Shown one piece after another: positions 46,521 through 56,627 of a stretch of 64,000 nt of DNA. Location of the stretch: NCBI GenBank assembly GCA_937880845.1, contig CALFLL010000063.1, positions 16,269 to 80,268 on the forward strand, given 5' to 3'. Made by a program: the position numbers and the translations under genes. Numbering within the stretch: position 1 is the first letter of the stretch; every line of letters starts with the position of its first letter. The notes below the pieces were generated by a model. That model did no database searches. It worked only from the letters and a program-made list of their open reading frames with translations, and was not told the DNA's origin. The DNA comes from an uncultured Drancourtella sp. (lineage in GTDB: Bacteria > Bacillota > Clostridia > Lachnospirales > Lachnospiraceae).

Positions 46521-47792
46521 TTATTTCATAATCTTATTAATTTCTTCCGTTGCCTTCTTAAATGCTTCTTCCGCAGTCGCTTCTCCCATCAAACAACTCT
46601 GAGTTGCATTTACAAGAGGTTGGTTCATTTCGTTATATTTTTCAGACCTGGACGCTCTTGATACTTCCAATGCCTGTTTCAATACTTCATATTTATCGTT
46701 CTTATTGAAATATTCATTATCAAATAGATCTGTTCTTGCCGGAAGAAGACCATTCTTAGCAAACAATTCAACCTGAACTTCTTCACTCAGAACATATTCT
46801 ATAAAATCCCACGCTTCTTCTTTATTTTTAGACTGCTCCATAATCGCAATCAAATCTCCGCCTCCGAAGGAAGAATATTCTTTTCCATCTGCTTTCGGAA
46901 TCATGCATACTCCAAAATCAAAGTCCGGATATTCTGTCAAAAATGTATAAAGCTGTGAGTTACCAAGAATTGTCATACTGGCTTTTCCACTTAAAAAAGC
47001 ATCTTGTGATTCTGACCATGAATATGTTGTCACTCCTTCCGGAGTTACTTTATATTTATTAGTAAGATCGTCATACAGTTGAAGTGCTTCGATTGCTTCC
47101 GGCTGATCTAAAAGACATGTTTTTCCATCTTCACTTAAAAGGTCTCCGCCATTACTCCAGATGAACGGAACAAATGTAAACATCTGTTCGCCACCACCTG
47201 CATATGTATATCCGTAATGTCCGTCCCGTGTCAGTTTCTGAGAGTATTCAATCAAATCTGACCATGTTTCCGGACCTTTTTCCGGATCCAGTCCTGCCTG
47301 TCTGAAATGTTCTTTATTGTAAAACATAAATGATACATCCGGTGCAAATGGTATTGCATATTGTTTTCCATCATATTCTCCAAGTTCAATCATACCCTGA
47401 CTAAATGAATCTTTAAATTCTAATTTTTCAAATTTATCTGATACATCTGCCAGTGCGGATATAGAATTATAATACGGTGCTAAAATATCATCCAATGAAA
47501 CAATATCCGGTACATCTCCGGATGAAATAGCTAATGTCAGCTGGTCTGTCAATTCTTTATCCGGATAAACAACTGCCTTTACTTTTACGTCATCTTGTTT
47601 TTTATTATATTGTTCAACAGCGGCTGTAATAGGATCTTCCATTTGTTCTCGAACCCAAATAGTAATTTCCTTTGTTCCATCTGCCTTTTTGCTTTCATCT
47701 TTATTATCACCGTTTTGTGAACATCCAGCCAAACTCATACACATACTCGCGCAAAGTATCGCACTAATCATTTTATTTGCTCTTTTTTTCAT
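46521..47792 (-). CDS. Sugar ABC transporter substrate-binding lipoprotein
   Basis: 423 residues. Lipoprotein signal with lipobox LAGC (Cys23) then an Asp/Lys linker and a family 1 solute-binding fold (KEITIWVREQMEDPITAAVEQYNKKQDDVKVK, ETWSDLIEYSQKLTRDGHYGYTY). Sugar unknown; co-transcribed with a GH127 enzyme, so L-arabinose-containing oligosaccharides are a fair guess. First gene of the operon. Confidence 0.93.
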   Translation of the reverse strand: MKKRANKMISAILCASMCMSLAGCSQNGDNKDESKKADGTKEITIWVREQMEDPITAAVEQYNKKQDDVKVKAVVYPDKELTDQLTLAISSGDVPDIVSLDDILAPYYNSISALADVSDKFEKLEFKDSFSQGMIELGEYDGKQYAIPFAPDVSFMFYNKEHFRQAGLDPEKGPETWSDLIEYSQKLTRDGHYGYTYAGGGEQMFTFVPFIWSNGGDLLSEDGKTCLLDQPEAIEALQLYDDLTNKYKVTPEGVTTYSWSESQDAFLSGKASMTILGNSQLYTFLTEYPDFDFGVCMIPKADGKEYSSFGGGDLIAIMEQSKNKEEAWDFIEYVLSEEVQVELFAKNGLLPARTDLFDNEYFNKNDKYEVLKQALEVSRASRSEKYNEMNQPLVNATQSCLMGEATAEEAFKKATEEINKIMK

Positions 47793-47831
47793 AATACTCC
47801 TCCTTTTTTTTTGGAATACGCTTATTTTTAT

Positions 47832-47891
47832 AATATTTAGCTAAATATTTTCTTATATTCAGATTATATATTGTCATTTTCCACAAATCAA
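47832..47891 (-). promoter_or_regulatory. Promoter and 18-bp palindrome of the sugar operon
   Basis: TTGATT, 17 bases, TATAAT (47863-47891) on the minus strand. The perfect palindrome AATATTTAGCTAAATATT at 47832-47849 lies 7-24 bases after the start point, a roadblock-type repressor position. Confidence 0.65.
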
Positions 47892-47925
47892 TGTATACTA
47901 TTAACATATAAATATAATTAAATTA

Positions 47926-47960
47926 ACATTTTTAACTTAAATAAATATCACATTTTTAAC
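47926..47960 (+). repeat. Direct repeat upstream of the AraC gene
   Basis: ACATTTTTAAC occurs twice, at 47926-47936 and 47950-47960, 24 bases apart. AraC proteins bind direct repeats spaced about two turns apart, so these are candidate sites for the adjacent regulator. Confidence 0.5.
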
Positions 47961-47985
47961 ATATTATTTTTTAGGAGGATTAATT

Positions 47986-48891
47986 ATGATATACATTCAT
48001 TTTACCAGCCCGCCCACTCCTCATTTCATATCTTCCGGTGAAGCTCTGTATAGAATGGGGGATCGTCATAAAAAACGCTCAAATATTGGTGTATTTGATA
48101 TGTTGTTTGTGGTATCAGGTCGATTGTACATTATGGAAGAAAATGAACATTATATTATAGATAAAAATCAACTATTAATTTTATCTCCCGATAAAACACA
48201 TCAAGGTTATAAACTTTGTGACACAGAAACAAAATTTTATTGGCTTCATATGGATTGTTCTGGAGAATATTATGAATCGGAACATCTTCATCCCGTAAAG
48301 AAAGTTGTAAACAAATCTTTATTCCGTGATACCATGTTTTATGTAACACTTCCCAAGTATATACAACTTACAGAAGACCGTGCAGAAATGCTTCGTAATT
48401 ATATAAAACCTTTATTGATGTTTTCAATCAATAAATATAACAATAATACCGAAAAATTTAAAATTAAACTAAATCCACTTCAGCAGCAACAACAATTTTT
48501 AAATATTTTAAATCTTTTAAATACAGACTCCAAATTTAGTAATGCATCCGATGATTTAGCCTCCGAGATCATGCAGTATTTGCAAAAAAATTATCATACA
48601 CATTTTACCATGCAGGATTTATCCAGACTTTACAACTTTCATCCGGTTCACATTATTCGTTGTATGAAAAATTCTTATCACGTGACTCCCATACAGGCGT
48701 TAACAACAATCCGATTAGAAAAAGCAAAAGAACTACTGGCCTCTACCTCTATGACTATACAGGAAATCAGTGAATCTGTCGGATTTTCTTCTTGTTCTTA
48801 TTTTATTAAACAATTTAAATCTTACTATAAAATCACTCCTGTTCACTATCGACATGAAATCAAACAAGCAACAAGCATTTCAAAAAAATAG
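47986..48891 (+). CDS. AraC family transcriptional regulator
   Basis: 301 residues. N-terminal cupin-like sugar-sensing domain (NIGVFDMLFVVSGRLYIMEENEHYIIDKNQLLILSPDKTHQGY) and C-terminal double helix-turn-helix (FTMQDLSRLYNFHPVHIIRCMKNSYHVTPIQAL, QEISESVGFSSCSYFIKQFKSYYKITPVHYR). Divergent from the sugar transporter operon, which it likely activates. TAGGAGG ribosome site. Confidence 0.93.
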   Translation: MIYIHFTSPPTPHFISSGEALYRMGDRHKKRSNIGVFDMLFVVSGRLYIMEENEHYIIDKNQLLILSPDKTHQGYKLCDTETKFYWLHMDCSGEYYESEHLHPVKKVVNKSLFRDTMFYVTLPKYIQLTEDRAEMLRNYIKPLLMFSINKYNNNTEKFKIKLNPLQQQQQFLNILNLLNTDSKFSNASDDLASEIMQYLQKNYHTHFTMQDLSRLYNFHPVHIIRCMKNSYHVTPIQALTTIRLEKAKELLASTSMTIQEISESVGFSSCSYFIKQFKSYYKITPVHYRHEIKQATSISKK

Positions 48892-48923
48892 AAGGCAGAT
48901 TCGCATGAATCTACCTTCTATTT
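48886..48923. terminator. Bidirectional terminator between the AraC and GntR genes
   Basis: AAATAGAAGG-c-AGATTC pairs with GAATCT-a-CCTTCTATTT around GCAT, with T-rich ends on both strands. Confidence 0.85.
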
Positions 48924-49558
48924 TTTCTTTCTTCCGGATACAAAAATTTTCTCACCCTGTCCGGGCAGTCGTCATCTCCGGTATAATAGATAATATCATT
49001 CAGTTTGAACATGGCTTTCGGTCCAGGCGACATCATCAGCACTCCGTTCCTCTTGATGGCAATTACCGTAGCAAACGTTTCCTGCCAGAAATTGACTTCT
49101 CCTACCGTATGATCCACATACGGAGTTTTTTCTGTAATTACGATTTCGTATGGGATGAACGGATTTGTTGCTCTGTAACATTCAATCTGATCGATCACTT
49201 CATTAAGATATCCGTATAATTCTTTTGTATCCCGCTGTTGCCGTTCTACATTGTCCAGAATATTTCTTTTTAACTTCTGGATAGATTGTGTATGTTCCTG
49301 CTGTTGCAGGAAATTCTTGGCATTATCTACACACCGAATCACAACCCCGCTGTTTTTTTCCACATCTACAATATCCCAATCCGCCAAAATACACATTGCT
49401 CTTCTGGCCGTTTCTGATGAAACATTATACTGACTCCCAATCGCCGAACGCGCATAGATTTTCTGTCCTTCTTTATATGTGCCGTCTATGATTTTGTATG
49501 CGATGTCGGTGGCAATCTGTTGATATTTTGGTATTCCGTTTTCTGTCTTCTTTGCCAT
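48911..49558 (-). CDS. GntR-type regulator with TrkA-C (RCK) domain
   Basis: 215 residues. GntR winged helix (YQQIATDIAYKIIDGTYKEGQKIYARSAIGSQYNVSSETARRAMCILADWDIVDV), a helical linker (about 80-125), and a C-terminal RCK_C-like domain (VGEVNFWQETFATVIAIKRNGVLMMSPGPKAMFKLNDIIYYTGDDD). RCK_C domains sense small ligands such as cyclic dinucleotides, and proteins of this architecture control ion transport. Lies next to the SulP gene, its likely target. Confidence 0.88.
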   Translation of the reverse strand: MAKKTENGIPKYQQIATDIAYKIIDGTYKEGQKIYARSAIGSQYNVSSETARRAMCILADWDIVDVEKNSGVVIRCVDNAKNFLQQQEHTQSIQKLKRNILDNVERQQRDTKELYGYLNEVIDQIECYRATNPFIPYEIVITEKTPYVDHTVGEVNFWQETFATVIAIKRNGVLMMSPGPKAMFKLNDIIYYTGDDDCPDRVRKFLYPEERKNRR

Positions 49559-49623
49559 ATTTCGCCACCTGCCTCTTTTATTTTACTTTTGTTGTTCTAT
49601 TATATCATATGTGCTTTTTTTTG

Positions 49624-50802
49624 TCATTGTATTTGAGAATATAATCGGGGTGCCGTAATCTCACAATTCCAACAGCTACACATGCCGCCACTGTTTCCTT
49701 CACACCAGTCCGAATTTGTACAGTGCATTTTCACATTCGGAACCGCAAACATTCCCGTATATCTTCCTGAGATTTTTGCTGTTTCCTGCCCTGCACACAA
49801 TCCGTTTGATATCAGGAAGTGCTGCGGCTTATATATCTTGAAATCATAATACGCCCGATCCGTCCCATGTTGGGGAATTTGAACACACCAATATTTATCA
49901 TGCATTTTTACGACCCCATCTTCATTCCTTTCAAGCCATTTTATCTGATCCGGCGTAACGCCTCCGGTGAACAATACATTCTTCTTCCCGTCTTTACATG
50001 TATGAAATGCCAGGCTTACTCTGTTTTGAAACTCTTTTAATTCTTCCTGTCTGTCCTGACAGCGTTCTGCCATACCTAAAAACAGTGGATTCCTTCTTAA
50101 TTTTTGAAAATCCGTCCGAAAATTTTTCCAGTCATCTTCCAGTTCTTTTGGAATATGTTCTTTATTTCTTGTAATCATATTGTTTTCGTTTAATGCACAT
50201 ACACGCATAAATAATTCCCGCATTCTTCCGGAAATTTTCAGAAGCTCCTGCCATATTTTTCTGTCCTGTTCATAAAAAGCCTCCTCTATCCCTATATCAT
50301 AAGCGGTTTTTTTCGACTGTCTGCAAAGCTCGTCTTTATCCGGAAGCAATACCTGATATTGCTTTTCTATTATGTTCCCTCTAGAAAGAAGTTTTATATG
50401 ATAAGGTGTTTTCAAAAGAATTTCCAAAAGCATACAAAGTGTAACACTTTTCCCCGGAAGATACCCTCCTTTGGAGAGATCTTGTAAAATCAAAAGAGCA
50501 ATGGTTTCATTCATCCTGCGATCTGTAAAAATATCCGGAAGACAAATTGTATCCCATACCCTCTCTTCCGTTTCTTTATGCACATAGAAAAAACCACTTA
50601 ATTGTTCCTGTCCAAACTGTGTGGCAAGAAATGTCCTTTCTTCTTCCTCTTTGATGTTTTGAAGGATTGTGTGAAAAACCGTTGAAATTTCCTGTTTTTC
50701 TATTTTCCGGTTACGGCTTCCAAAATTCACTGTCAGGTTCCCTTCTTCAGACGTAAGCCGGAAGCATTCTCCAAGTCCCACGTTATACATCCGTATTTTC
50801 AT
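49624..50802 (-). CDS. MBL-fold-like protein lacking metal-binding residues
   Basis: 392 residues. MKIRMYNVGLGECFRLTSEEGNLTVNFGS resembles the start of ComEC/YdeC-type metallo-beta-lactamase folds (MYNVGxGDCFLL...DFGS). The place of the HxHxDH metal motif reads TQFGQEQLSG (residues 61-70): every ligand is replaced. Later LFTGGVTPDQIKWL and QIPQHGTDRAYYDF match degenerate LTGD and PHHGS motifs. The C-terminus has five cysteines (HCTNSDWCEG, MCSCWNC). The ATG at 50802 has AGAGGG upstream and lies inside the end of the SulP gene. Probably not an active hydrolase. Confidence 0.6.
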   Translation of the reverse strand: MKIRMYNVGLGECFRLTSEEGNLTVNFGSRNRKIEKQEISTVFHTILQNIKEEEERTFLATQFGQEQLSGFFYVHKETEERVWDTICLPDIFTDRRMNETIALLILQDLSKGGYLPGKSVTLCMLLEILLKTPYHIKLLSRGNIIEKQYQVLLPDKDELCRQSKKTAYDIGIEEAFYEQDRKIWQELLKISGRMRELFMRVCALNENNMITRNKEHIPKELEDDWKNFRTDFQKLRRNPLFLGMAERCQDRQEELKEFQNRVSLAFHTCKDGKKNVLFTGGVTPDQIKWLERNEDGVVKMHDKYWCVQIPQHGTDRAYYDFKIYKPQHFLISNGLCAGQETAKISGRYTGMFAVPNVKMHCTNSDWCEGNSGGMCSCWNCEITAPRLYSQIQ

Positions 50803-52974
50803 ACTGTTTTCCCTCTTCTTTCTCATTCAGGAGTATTTCCCATTGATGTAGCTTTTCCACAGCTTTTGGATTTTGTTTTTTCAGTCGTCTTTCCAGTTTT
50901 TCTCTGCTTTGTTTCAGCTGTTCCAATTTTTCCGGATTTTCTTTTCTCAGTTCTTCCAAAATATGTCGACGCCTTTTCTCAAGAAGTTTCAATACAATCT
51001 TTTGCTTTTTGTTAAAATCTTCTGGGAGTTCATCCAAATGAAGTTCCATTCTCCTTAATATTTCATCTTCATCTATTGCTCCAAGCCGATCCCAGACATC
51101 CAGTTTTTGTACGATTCCTTGTTCTGCTATTTCCTCTACATCTGTCATTCCATGGATTTGTTCCAACAAATGATGCACCTGTTCTTCCAGCTGCCGCACC
51201 GTTTCTTCTCCAAAAGCCCATGCAAACTCTTCCAGAGAATTCTCCTCTTCTGCCGGAAGATAATTCGTCTTCGACAGTTCCTTTTTATCTGTGTTTTCCA
51301 ACGGATATGGTTTTTCAAAATCCAGATCACAAAGGGCACTTGTAATGGTTCTTCGAACCATTCCCTGTCGGATCAGTTCTCCTATTCCAAGATTCCTCAT
51401 CTCTTCGTTTACTGTATCCATATGTTCTGTCATATAAAAACGAATCCCTCTTTTTTTAAGGCTCTCCGAAAGTTGCATCAATCCATCTGCAGCTGTAATA
51501 TCAAGACTCGTCACTGCTCCCGCATCTATGATCACGGCCTTTGTATTTTTCCGTATGGCACCTTCAATATCTTCCCGGAAAATCTTTATATTTGCGAAAA
51601 AAAGACTTTCACTAAACCGATAGATCACCACATTTTTAATCGGGCAGGCATGGCGGTTCTTCTTTAAATCATAAAATCCTTCTCTCCCCGGTATGATTCC
51701 TAGAAATGCTCTCGGCGGATTTGTTTCTTTTATGATCACCGCAACAAAAGAAAGGATAATTCCGATCACCACTCCGTAAATCGTTCCGAGGAATAATACA
51801 GCTCCGCATGCCGCCATGAAAATATAAAATTCTTTCCTGCTTACCCTAAACAAACGTTTTGCCAGACGCAATTCCACTACATTCAACAATGCCGAAATCA
51901 CGATGGCAGTCAGAACCGGCACCGGCAAATAACCGATAAATCCCGTACAAAAACTTAAAATGCAAAGCATGGAAACGGCAGCTGTAACAGAAACAACCTG
52001 CGTTTTCCCGGAAAACTGTTCATTCATGGATGTTCTGGATATACTTCCGTTCACGGGACAGCTTCCCGTAAATCCAGATATGATATTTCCTGCTGCACAG
52101 GCCAGGATTTCTCTGCTATCTTGTATTTTATAGCCGTTTCTGGCGGCAAAGTTATTCTCAGCCAAAAGACTTTCCGACATGACAACCGCTGCAATCGTTA
52201 CGCTTCGTCCGATCACATGAGTAAAATCCACAACGGAAAAATCCGGAAGAACGATACCCGGAAATCCCGGTTCTACCTCTGAAAGCAGACGTACCCCCTG
52301 CCGATCGACATGAAACAGCATGGTTGCTGCCACTCCCAGTCCCATAATGACTATCGCCATAGGAAATTTGGGTATCCACCGTTTAGCCATACCAAGCAGT
52401 AAAAAAGACCCTATACCAAGCAAAACAGACGGCAGGTTAATGTGCATAAATGCCTCTTTGATATGTTCCAGTAATTCCAATGCTTCTCCCGAACCGGATG
52501 TACTTCCCAATATTTTCGGTATCTGCATCATAATGATCGTGATAGCAATTCCGGTAATAAATCCGCCCATAACGGGTGTTGAAATGTAGTCTATAATTTT
52601 TCCTGCTTTCAAAAAATAAAAAATCAACAGCCAGATTCCTGTAAAAACAGCCATCAGGGGCACATAACTCATTGCTTCCGGCGATGCACTTTCAATCCCA
52701 AGTGATGCCAGTGCCGAACCCACAATAGCAGCAGGTGCCGCATCCACACCAAAAATAAATTGAGGTGATGTCGTAAACAGCGCAAAAAACAAAATCGGAA
52801 GGACAGAACCATACAAGCCGTATACGGCCGGAAGTCCTGCCACTTCCGCATACCCCATAGAAATAGGAATGGAAACTGCCGTGATGATGATACCCGAAAA
52901 AATATCTTTTAGTAAATATTCTTTTCGATATCCTTTTAGCGTAGGAAAAATCCATCTTGTGCTATTTTTTTCAT
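50783..52974 (-). CDS. SulP family anion transporter with STAS domain; start out of frame at an A7 tract
   Basis: The in-frame part from the ATG at 52858 gives 691 residues, but it lacks the family N-terminus. Upstream, the same frame reads TLKGYRKEYLLKDIFSGIII, then TAVSIPIS and the MGYAEVAGLPAVYG motif, so the gene clearly begins earlier; no ATG, GTG or TTG is in that frame. An ATG at 52972-52974 after GAGGAAATGACAGG is followed by seven A and is off by one; eight A would give MKKNSTRWIFP and 730 residues. STAS domain about 440-560, then a long charged helical tail. Overlaps the MBL-like gene by 20 bases. Confidence 0.8.
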
Positions 52975-53026
52975 CCTGTCATTTCCTCACAATTTTATTA
53001 TTCTCCCCTATCATACCACAATTTTC

Positions 53027-54823
53027 TTATGATATGTCGTCAAAATTTTGTCCTGCGAATTGTGAATGATACAATTTTTCATAAATTCCCTTCTGTTCCA
53101 ATAATTCTTCATGAGTTCCCTGCTCTACAATATCACCATCCCGCAATACAAGAATCAAATCCGCATCTCTTATGGTTGACAATCTATGGGCAATAACAAA
53201 CGATGTTCTACCTTCCATGACTTTCTGCATGGCATCCTGAAGTCTTTTCTCAAGCCTTGTATCCACAGAGGATGTCGCTTCATCAAGGATCAAGATCTGC
53301 GGATCCTTTAGAATCGCTCTGGCAATGGTAAGAAGCTGTTTTTCTCCCTGCGAAATGTTGTTTGCCTCTTCATTGATCATGGAATCATAACCATGGGAAA
53401 GTGTTTTGATAAAATGATGTACATTTGCCATTTTTGCGGCATTGACGATTTCATCGTTTCTTGCATCCAACCTTCCATAACGAATATTATCATATATCGT
53501 CCCTTTAAAAAGCCACGTATCTTGAAGCACAAGAGAAAATAGTTTTCTAAGATCTTCCCTATCCATATCTTTGATATTGATGCCATCAATTTTGATAGCT
53601 CCGCCTTTTACATCATAAAAACGAAGAAGCAGATTCATAAGTGTTGTTTTTCCGGCTCCTGTCGGTCCGACGATTGCCACTGTCTGTCCGCTTTTTACTT
53701 CTATATTGACATCCTTCATCAACAATTCTTTGTCATATCCAAACTGCACATGTTCAAAAGAAACATTCCCTGTCATCTTTGTTTTGTCAATCTTTACGGT
53801 GCCTTTTTGTTCTTCCTCTTCTTCTGCAAGAAGTGTAAAAATACGTCCCATGGCAGAAAAAGCAGACTGTACCTGTGCCGAAAGTTGGGATACCTGTGAC
53901 AGTGGATCGTTGATCTGCCAGATATATCTGATGAAAGCCTGCAAATCTCCGATCTTTATGGTCCCCTGAATAACAAGAAGACATCCTAAAAACGCACATC
54001 CTCCGATCGTCAGATAGGTTACAAGTGAAATGCATGGTGAAATCAACGAAGATACAAATTGTGCTTTAAACGCCGCATCTTTCATTCTTTTATTGACATC
54101 TTCAAATTGTTCCAGGGCATCTTTTTGTTTATTGTAAGTGAGAATCTCATTAAATCCTCCGTACAGTTCCGTGATTGTTCCGTTCAATTCTCCGACCGTT
54201 TTCTGCTGCAGATCAAACAATTTCTGTGAGCGCTTTACAAACGCCTTTGTTATCAAAACAGTCATAGGAATAATGACCAGTGCAAGCAGTGTCATTATCC
54301 AGTTGATCCGAAACATCATGATGATAACGAGAATAAACGTCAAAATTCCTGTAATAACTTTTGTCAACGTCTGTTGCAGTGCATTGCTGAGTGTATCCAC
54401 ATCATTTGTCACACAGCTTAATACATCACCAAATGCGTGATTGTCAAAAAAGCTCACCGGAAGTTTCTGTATTTTGTTCTGAAGTGCACCTCTGAGATCA
54501 TGCATAGTCTGCTGAATTGCGTTTGTAAGCAAAAAAGTTGAGATCATAAGTGCCAGTGCCCTTGCCAGATAACAAGAAGCAAGGATTGCCAAAATCTGAA
54601 ATACCTTCTGAAAATGCACATGTGCTCCCGGTATACCGGAAACAATTTCCGCGGCGTCATTTGCAAGCTGAGTCGTAACACGCCCTTCTACCATTGGATT
54701 CATGGTATAGATCACGGTGGATAAAATCACCATAAAAACGGCAGTCAAAATTTTCCATTTATATGGCCCTGTAAAATGAAGAATTCCTTTGAGACATGCT
54801 CTCCAGCTTATTTTCCTAGTCAT
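53027..54823 (-). CDS. ABC exporter half-transporter, canonical-site subunit
   Basis: 598 residues: six-helix transmembrane domain, then ATPase with Walker A GPTGAGKTT, signature ISQGEKQL, Walker B ILILDEATSSVD (catalytic Glu present). The ATG at 54823 has GGAGG nine bases upstream and overlaps the end of the other half by eight bases. Together they form a heterodimeric multidrug or peptide exporter (EfrAB/BmrCD-like). Substrate unknown. Confidence 0.9.
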   Translation of the reverse strand: MTRKISWRACLKGILHFTGPYKWKILTAVFMVILSTVIYTMNPMVEGRVTTQLANDAAEIVSGIPGAHVHFQKVFQILAILASCYLARALALMISTFLLTNAIQQTMHDLRGALQNKIQKLPVSFFDNHAFGDVLSCVTNDVDTLSNALQQTLTKVITGILTFILVIIMMFRINWIMTLLALVIIPMTVLITKAFVKRSQKLFDLQQKTVGELNGTITELYGGFNEILTYNKQKDALEQFEDVNKRMKDAAFKAQFVSSLISPCISLVTYLTIGGCAFLGCLLVIQGTIKIGDLQAFIRYIWQINDPLSQVSQLSAQVQSAFSAMGRIFTLLAEEEEEQKGTVKIDKTKMTGNVSFEHVQFGYDKELLMKDVNIEVKSGQTVAIVGPTGAGKTTLMNLLLRFYDVKGGAIKIDGINIKDMDREDLRKLFSLVLQDTWLFKGTIYDNIRYGRLDARNDEIVNAAKMANVHHFIKTLSHGYDSMINEEANNISQGEKQLLTIARAILKDPQILILDEATSSVDTRLEKRLQDAMQKVMEGRTSFVIAHRLSTIRDADLILVLRDGDIVEQGTHEELLEQKGIYEKLYHSQFAGQNFDDIS

Positions 54824-56546
54824 ACATAAGTTCCTCCTCACTCAGCTGAGAAGCTGCAATTTCGTGATACACGTCGCAAGTCTTTAACAATTCTTTGTGT
54901 GTACCTTTTCCAACGATCCTGCCTTCCTCCAACACAATGATCTGATCCGCATCCATGATCGTAGAAACCCTCTGTGCCACGATCATTACAATCTCATCTG
55001 TCATTTCCTGTTTCAGTTCCTGTCGTAATTTCGCATCTGTCCTGAAATCCAACGCTGAAAAAGAATCGTCATAAATATAAATCTCCGGTTTTCTTACAAG
55101 AGTTCGTGCAATAGAAAGCCTTTGCTTTTGCCCTCCGGATACGTTGCCTGCCCCCTCTACGATCTTTTCCTGAAATTGATTTGGCTTTTCCATGATGAAA
55201 TCATATGCCTGAGCAACTTTGGCCGCATGGATTACTTCTTCCATGGTAGCATCCTTTTTCCCGAATCGGATGTTTTCCTCGATGGTTCCGCTGAAAAGAT
55301 TCGCTTTCTGGGAAACAAATCCTATCTTGTCCCTTAATTTATACATATCCATATTTCTGACATCCACACCATTGACAAGTACTCTTCCTTCCGTCACGTC
55401 ATAAAATCTCGGAATTAATCGGATCAGTGTACTTTTTCCTGATCCCGTACTTCCTATAAACGCTATTGTTTCCCCTGCATGTGCTTCAAAAGAAATATCT
55501 TTCAGAACGGCTTCCTCGCCGTCCGGATATACAAATGTAACATGTTCAAAAGAAACTGTTCGTCCCGTTTCCTTTACATTCTCATCCGGTGAGTTGTGAA
55601 TGGTTGTTTCCGTATTTAACACTCTCATGATACGCTTTGCTGAAACTCTTGCCCTCGGATACATCATAAACACAAGACAAAACAAAAGTACAGAATACAT
55701 TGCATGAAAAAGATAATCCATAAATGCCACAAGTTTTCCAATCGGAAGACTTCCGGCATCAATCATATAACTTCCGGCAAAATAAATCCCGATAACCGCA
55801 AGATTCATCAAAAGGAAAAAAATCGGTTCTGTTGCAGACATCAACTTAAACAGCCTTCTTGACTGCGTCATAAAGTTTTTATTTTCGTCATCAAACCGTT
55901 CCGATTCATAGTCATCGTTATTAAAAGAACGGATAACCCGTATCCCCGTCAGATTTTCTCTGAAAATCCTGTTCAAAGAATCCAGGGAGGCTTGTTGTTT
56001 TTCACTGATAGGTGCAGAAACTTTTGCTACAATGACCACTCCCACAATGATCAGCGGAATCGTTGATATGATGATCAGCGAAAGCTTCAAAGAGGTGGTC
56101 AATGTCAACATGAAACTGACTGCGATCATAACCGGTGTCAGAACTGCCGTTCTTAAAATCACGTTCATAAACATCATGATCTGAAATGCATCGTTGTTTG
56201 TTCGTGTGATCAAAGAAGCCACACCGATTTCATTCATTTCACTATGGGACAATGTCTGTACCTTCCGGAACATATCACGACGGATGTCATGTGCAATTCC
56301 CGTAGAAATCCTCGCACAACAATATCCAAGAAGAATGGTACCGCATACACCAACCACAGAAATGACTGCAATCAAACCTCCCATTCTCATCAAATACCCC
56401 TTATCTTCATTGATGACTCCGTTATCGATCATTTCTGCCACAATAGTAGGAATCCCCAATTCCACAAGTGCAAATCCGAATACAGATATCAAATTCAGCA
56501 CAAACAGGAAACGGTATCTTTTGAGATATCTCAAAATCAGTTTCAA
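54816..56546 (-). CDS. ABC exporter half-transporter, degenerate-site subunit
   Basis: 576 residues: six-helix domain and ATPase with Walker A GSTGSGKST, signature VSGGQKQR and Walker B IYIYDDSFSALD. Asp replaces the catalytic Glu, so this half is the degenerate partner, as in asymmetric heterodimeric exporters. First gene of the pair, AAGGAGG at the start. MarR regulator that often accompanies such pairs is not present. Confidence 0.9.
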   Translation of the reverse strand: MKLILRYLKRYRFLFVLNLISVFGFALVELGIPTIVAEMIDNGVINEDKGYLMRMGGLIAVISVVGVCGTILLGYCCARISTGIAHDIRRDMFRKVQTLSHSEMNEIGVASLITRTNNDAFQIMMFMNVILRTAVLTPVMIAVSFMLTLTTSLKLSLIIISTIPLIIVGVVIVAKVSAPISEKQQASLDSLNRIFRENLTGIRVIRSFNNDDYESERFDDENKNFMTQSRRLFKLMSATEPIFFLLMNLAVIGIYFAGSYMIDAGSLPIGKLVAFMDYLFHAMYSVLLFCLVFMMYPRARVSAKRIMRVLNTETTIHNSPDENVKETGRTVSFEHVTFVYPDGEEAVLKDISFEAHAGETIAFIGSTGSGKSTLIRLIPRFYDVTEGRVLVNGVDVRNMDMYKLRDKIGFVSQKANLFSGTIEENIRFGKKDATMEEVIHAAKVAQAYDFIMEKPNQFQEKIVEGAGNVSGGQKQRLSIARTLVRKPEIYIYDDSFSALDFRTDAKLRQELKQEMTDEIVMIVAQRVSTIMDADQIIVLEEGRIVGKGTHKELLKTCDVYHEIAASQLSEEELMYD

Positions 56547-56586
56547 TCTAAAACCTCCTTATCCTCATTGTAAATGTTGTAATTTC

Positions 56587-56615
56587 ATTGTATCTCATAC
56601 AGTATTTTCAGGCAA
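56587..56615 (-). promoter_or_regulatory. Promoter of the ABC exporter pair
   Basis: TTGCCT, 17 bases, TACAAT on the minus strand. Confidence 0.65.
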
Positions 56616-56627
56616 CGTATTTAGCAG

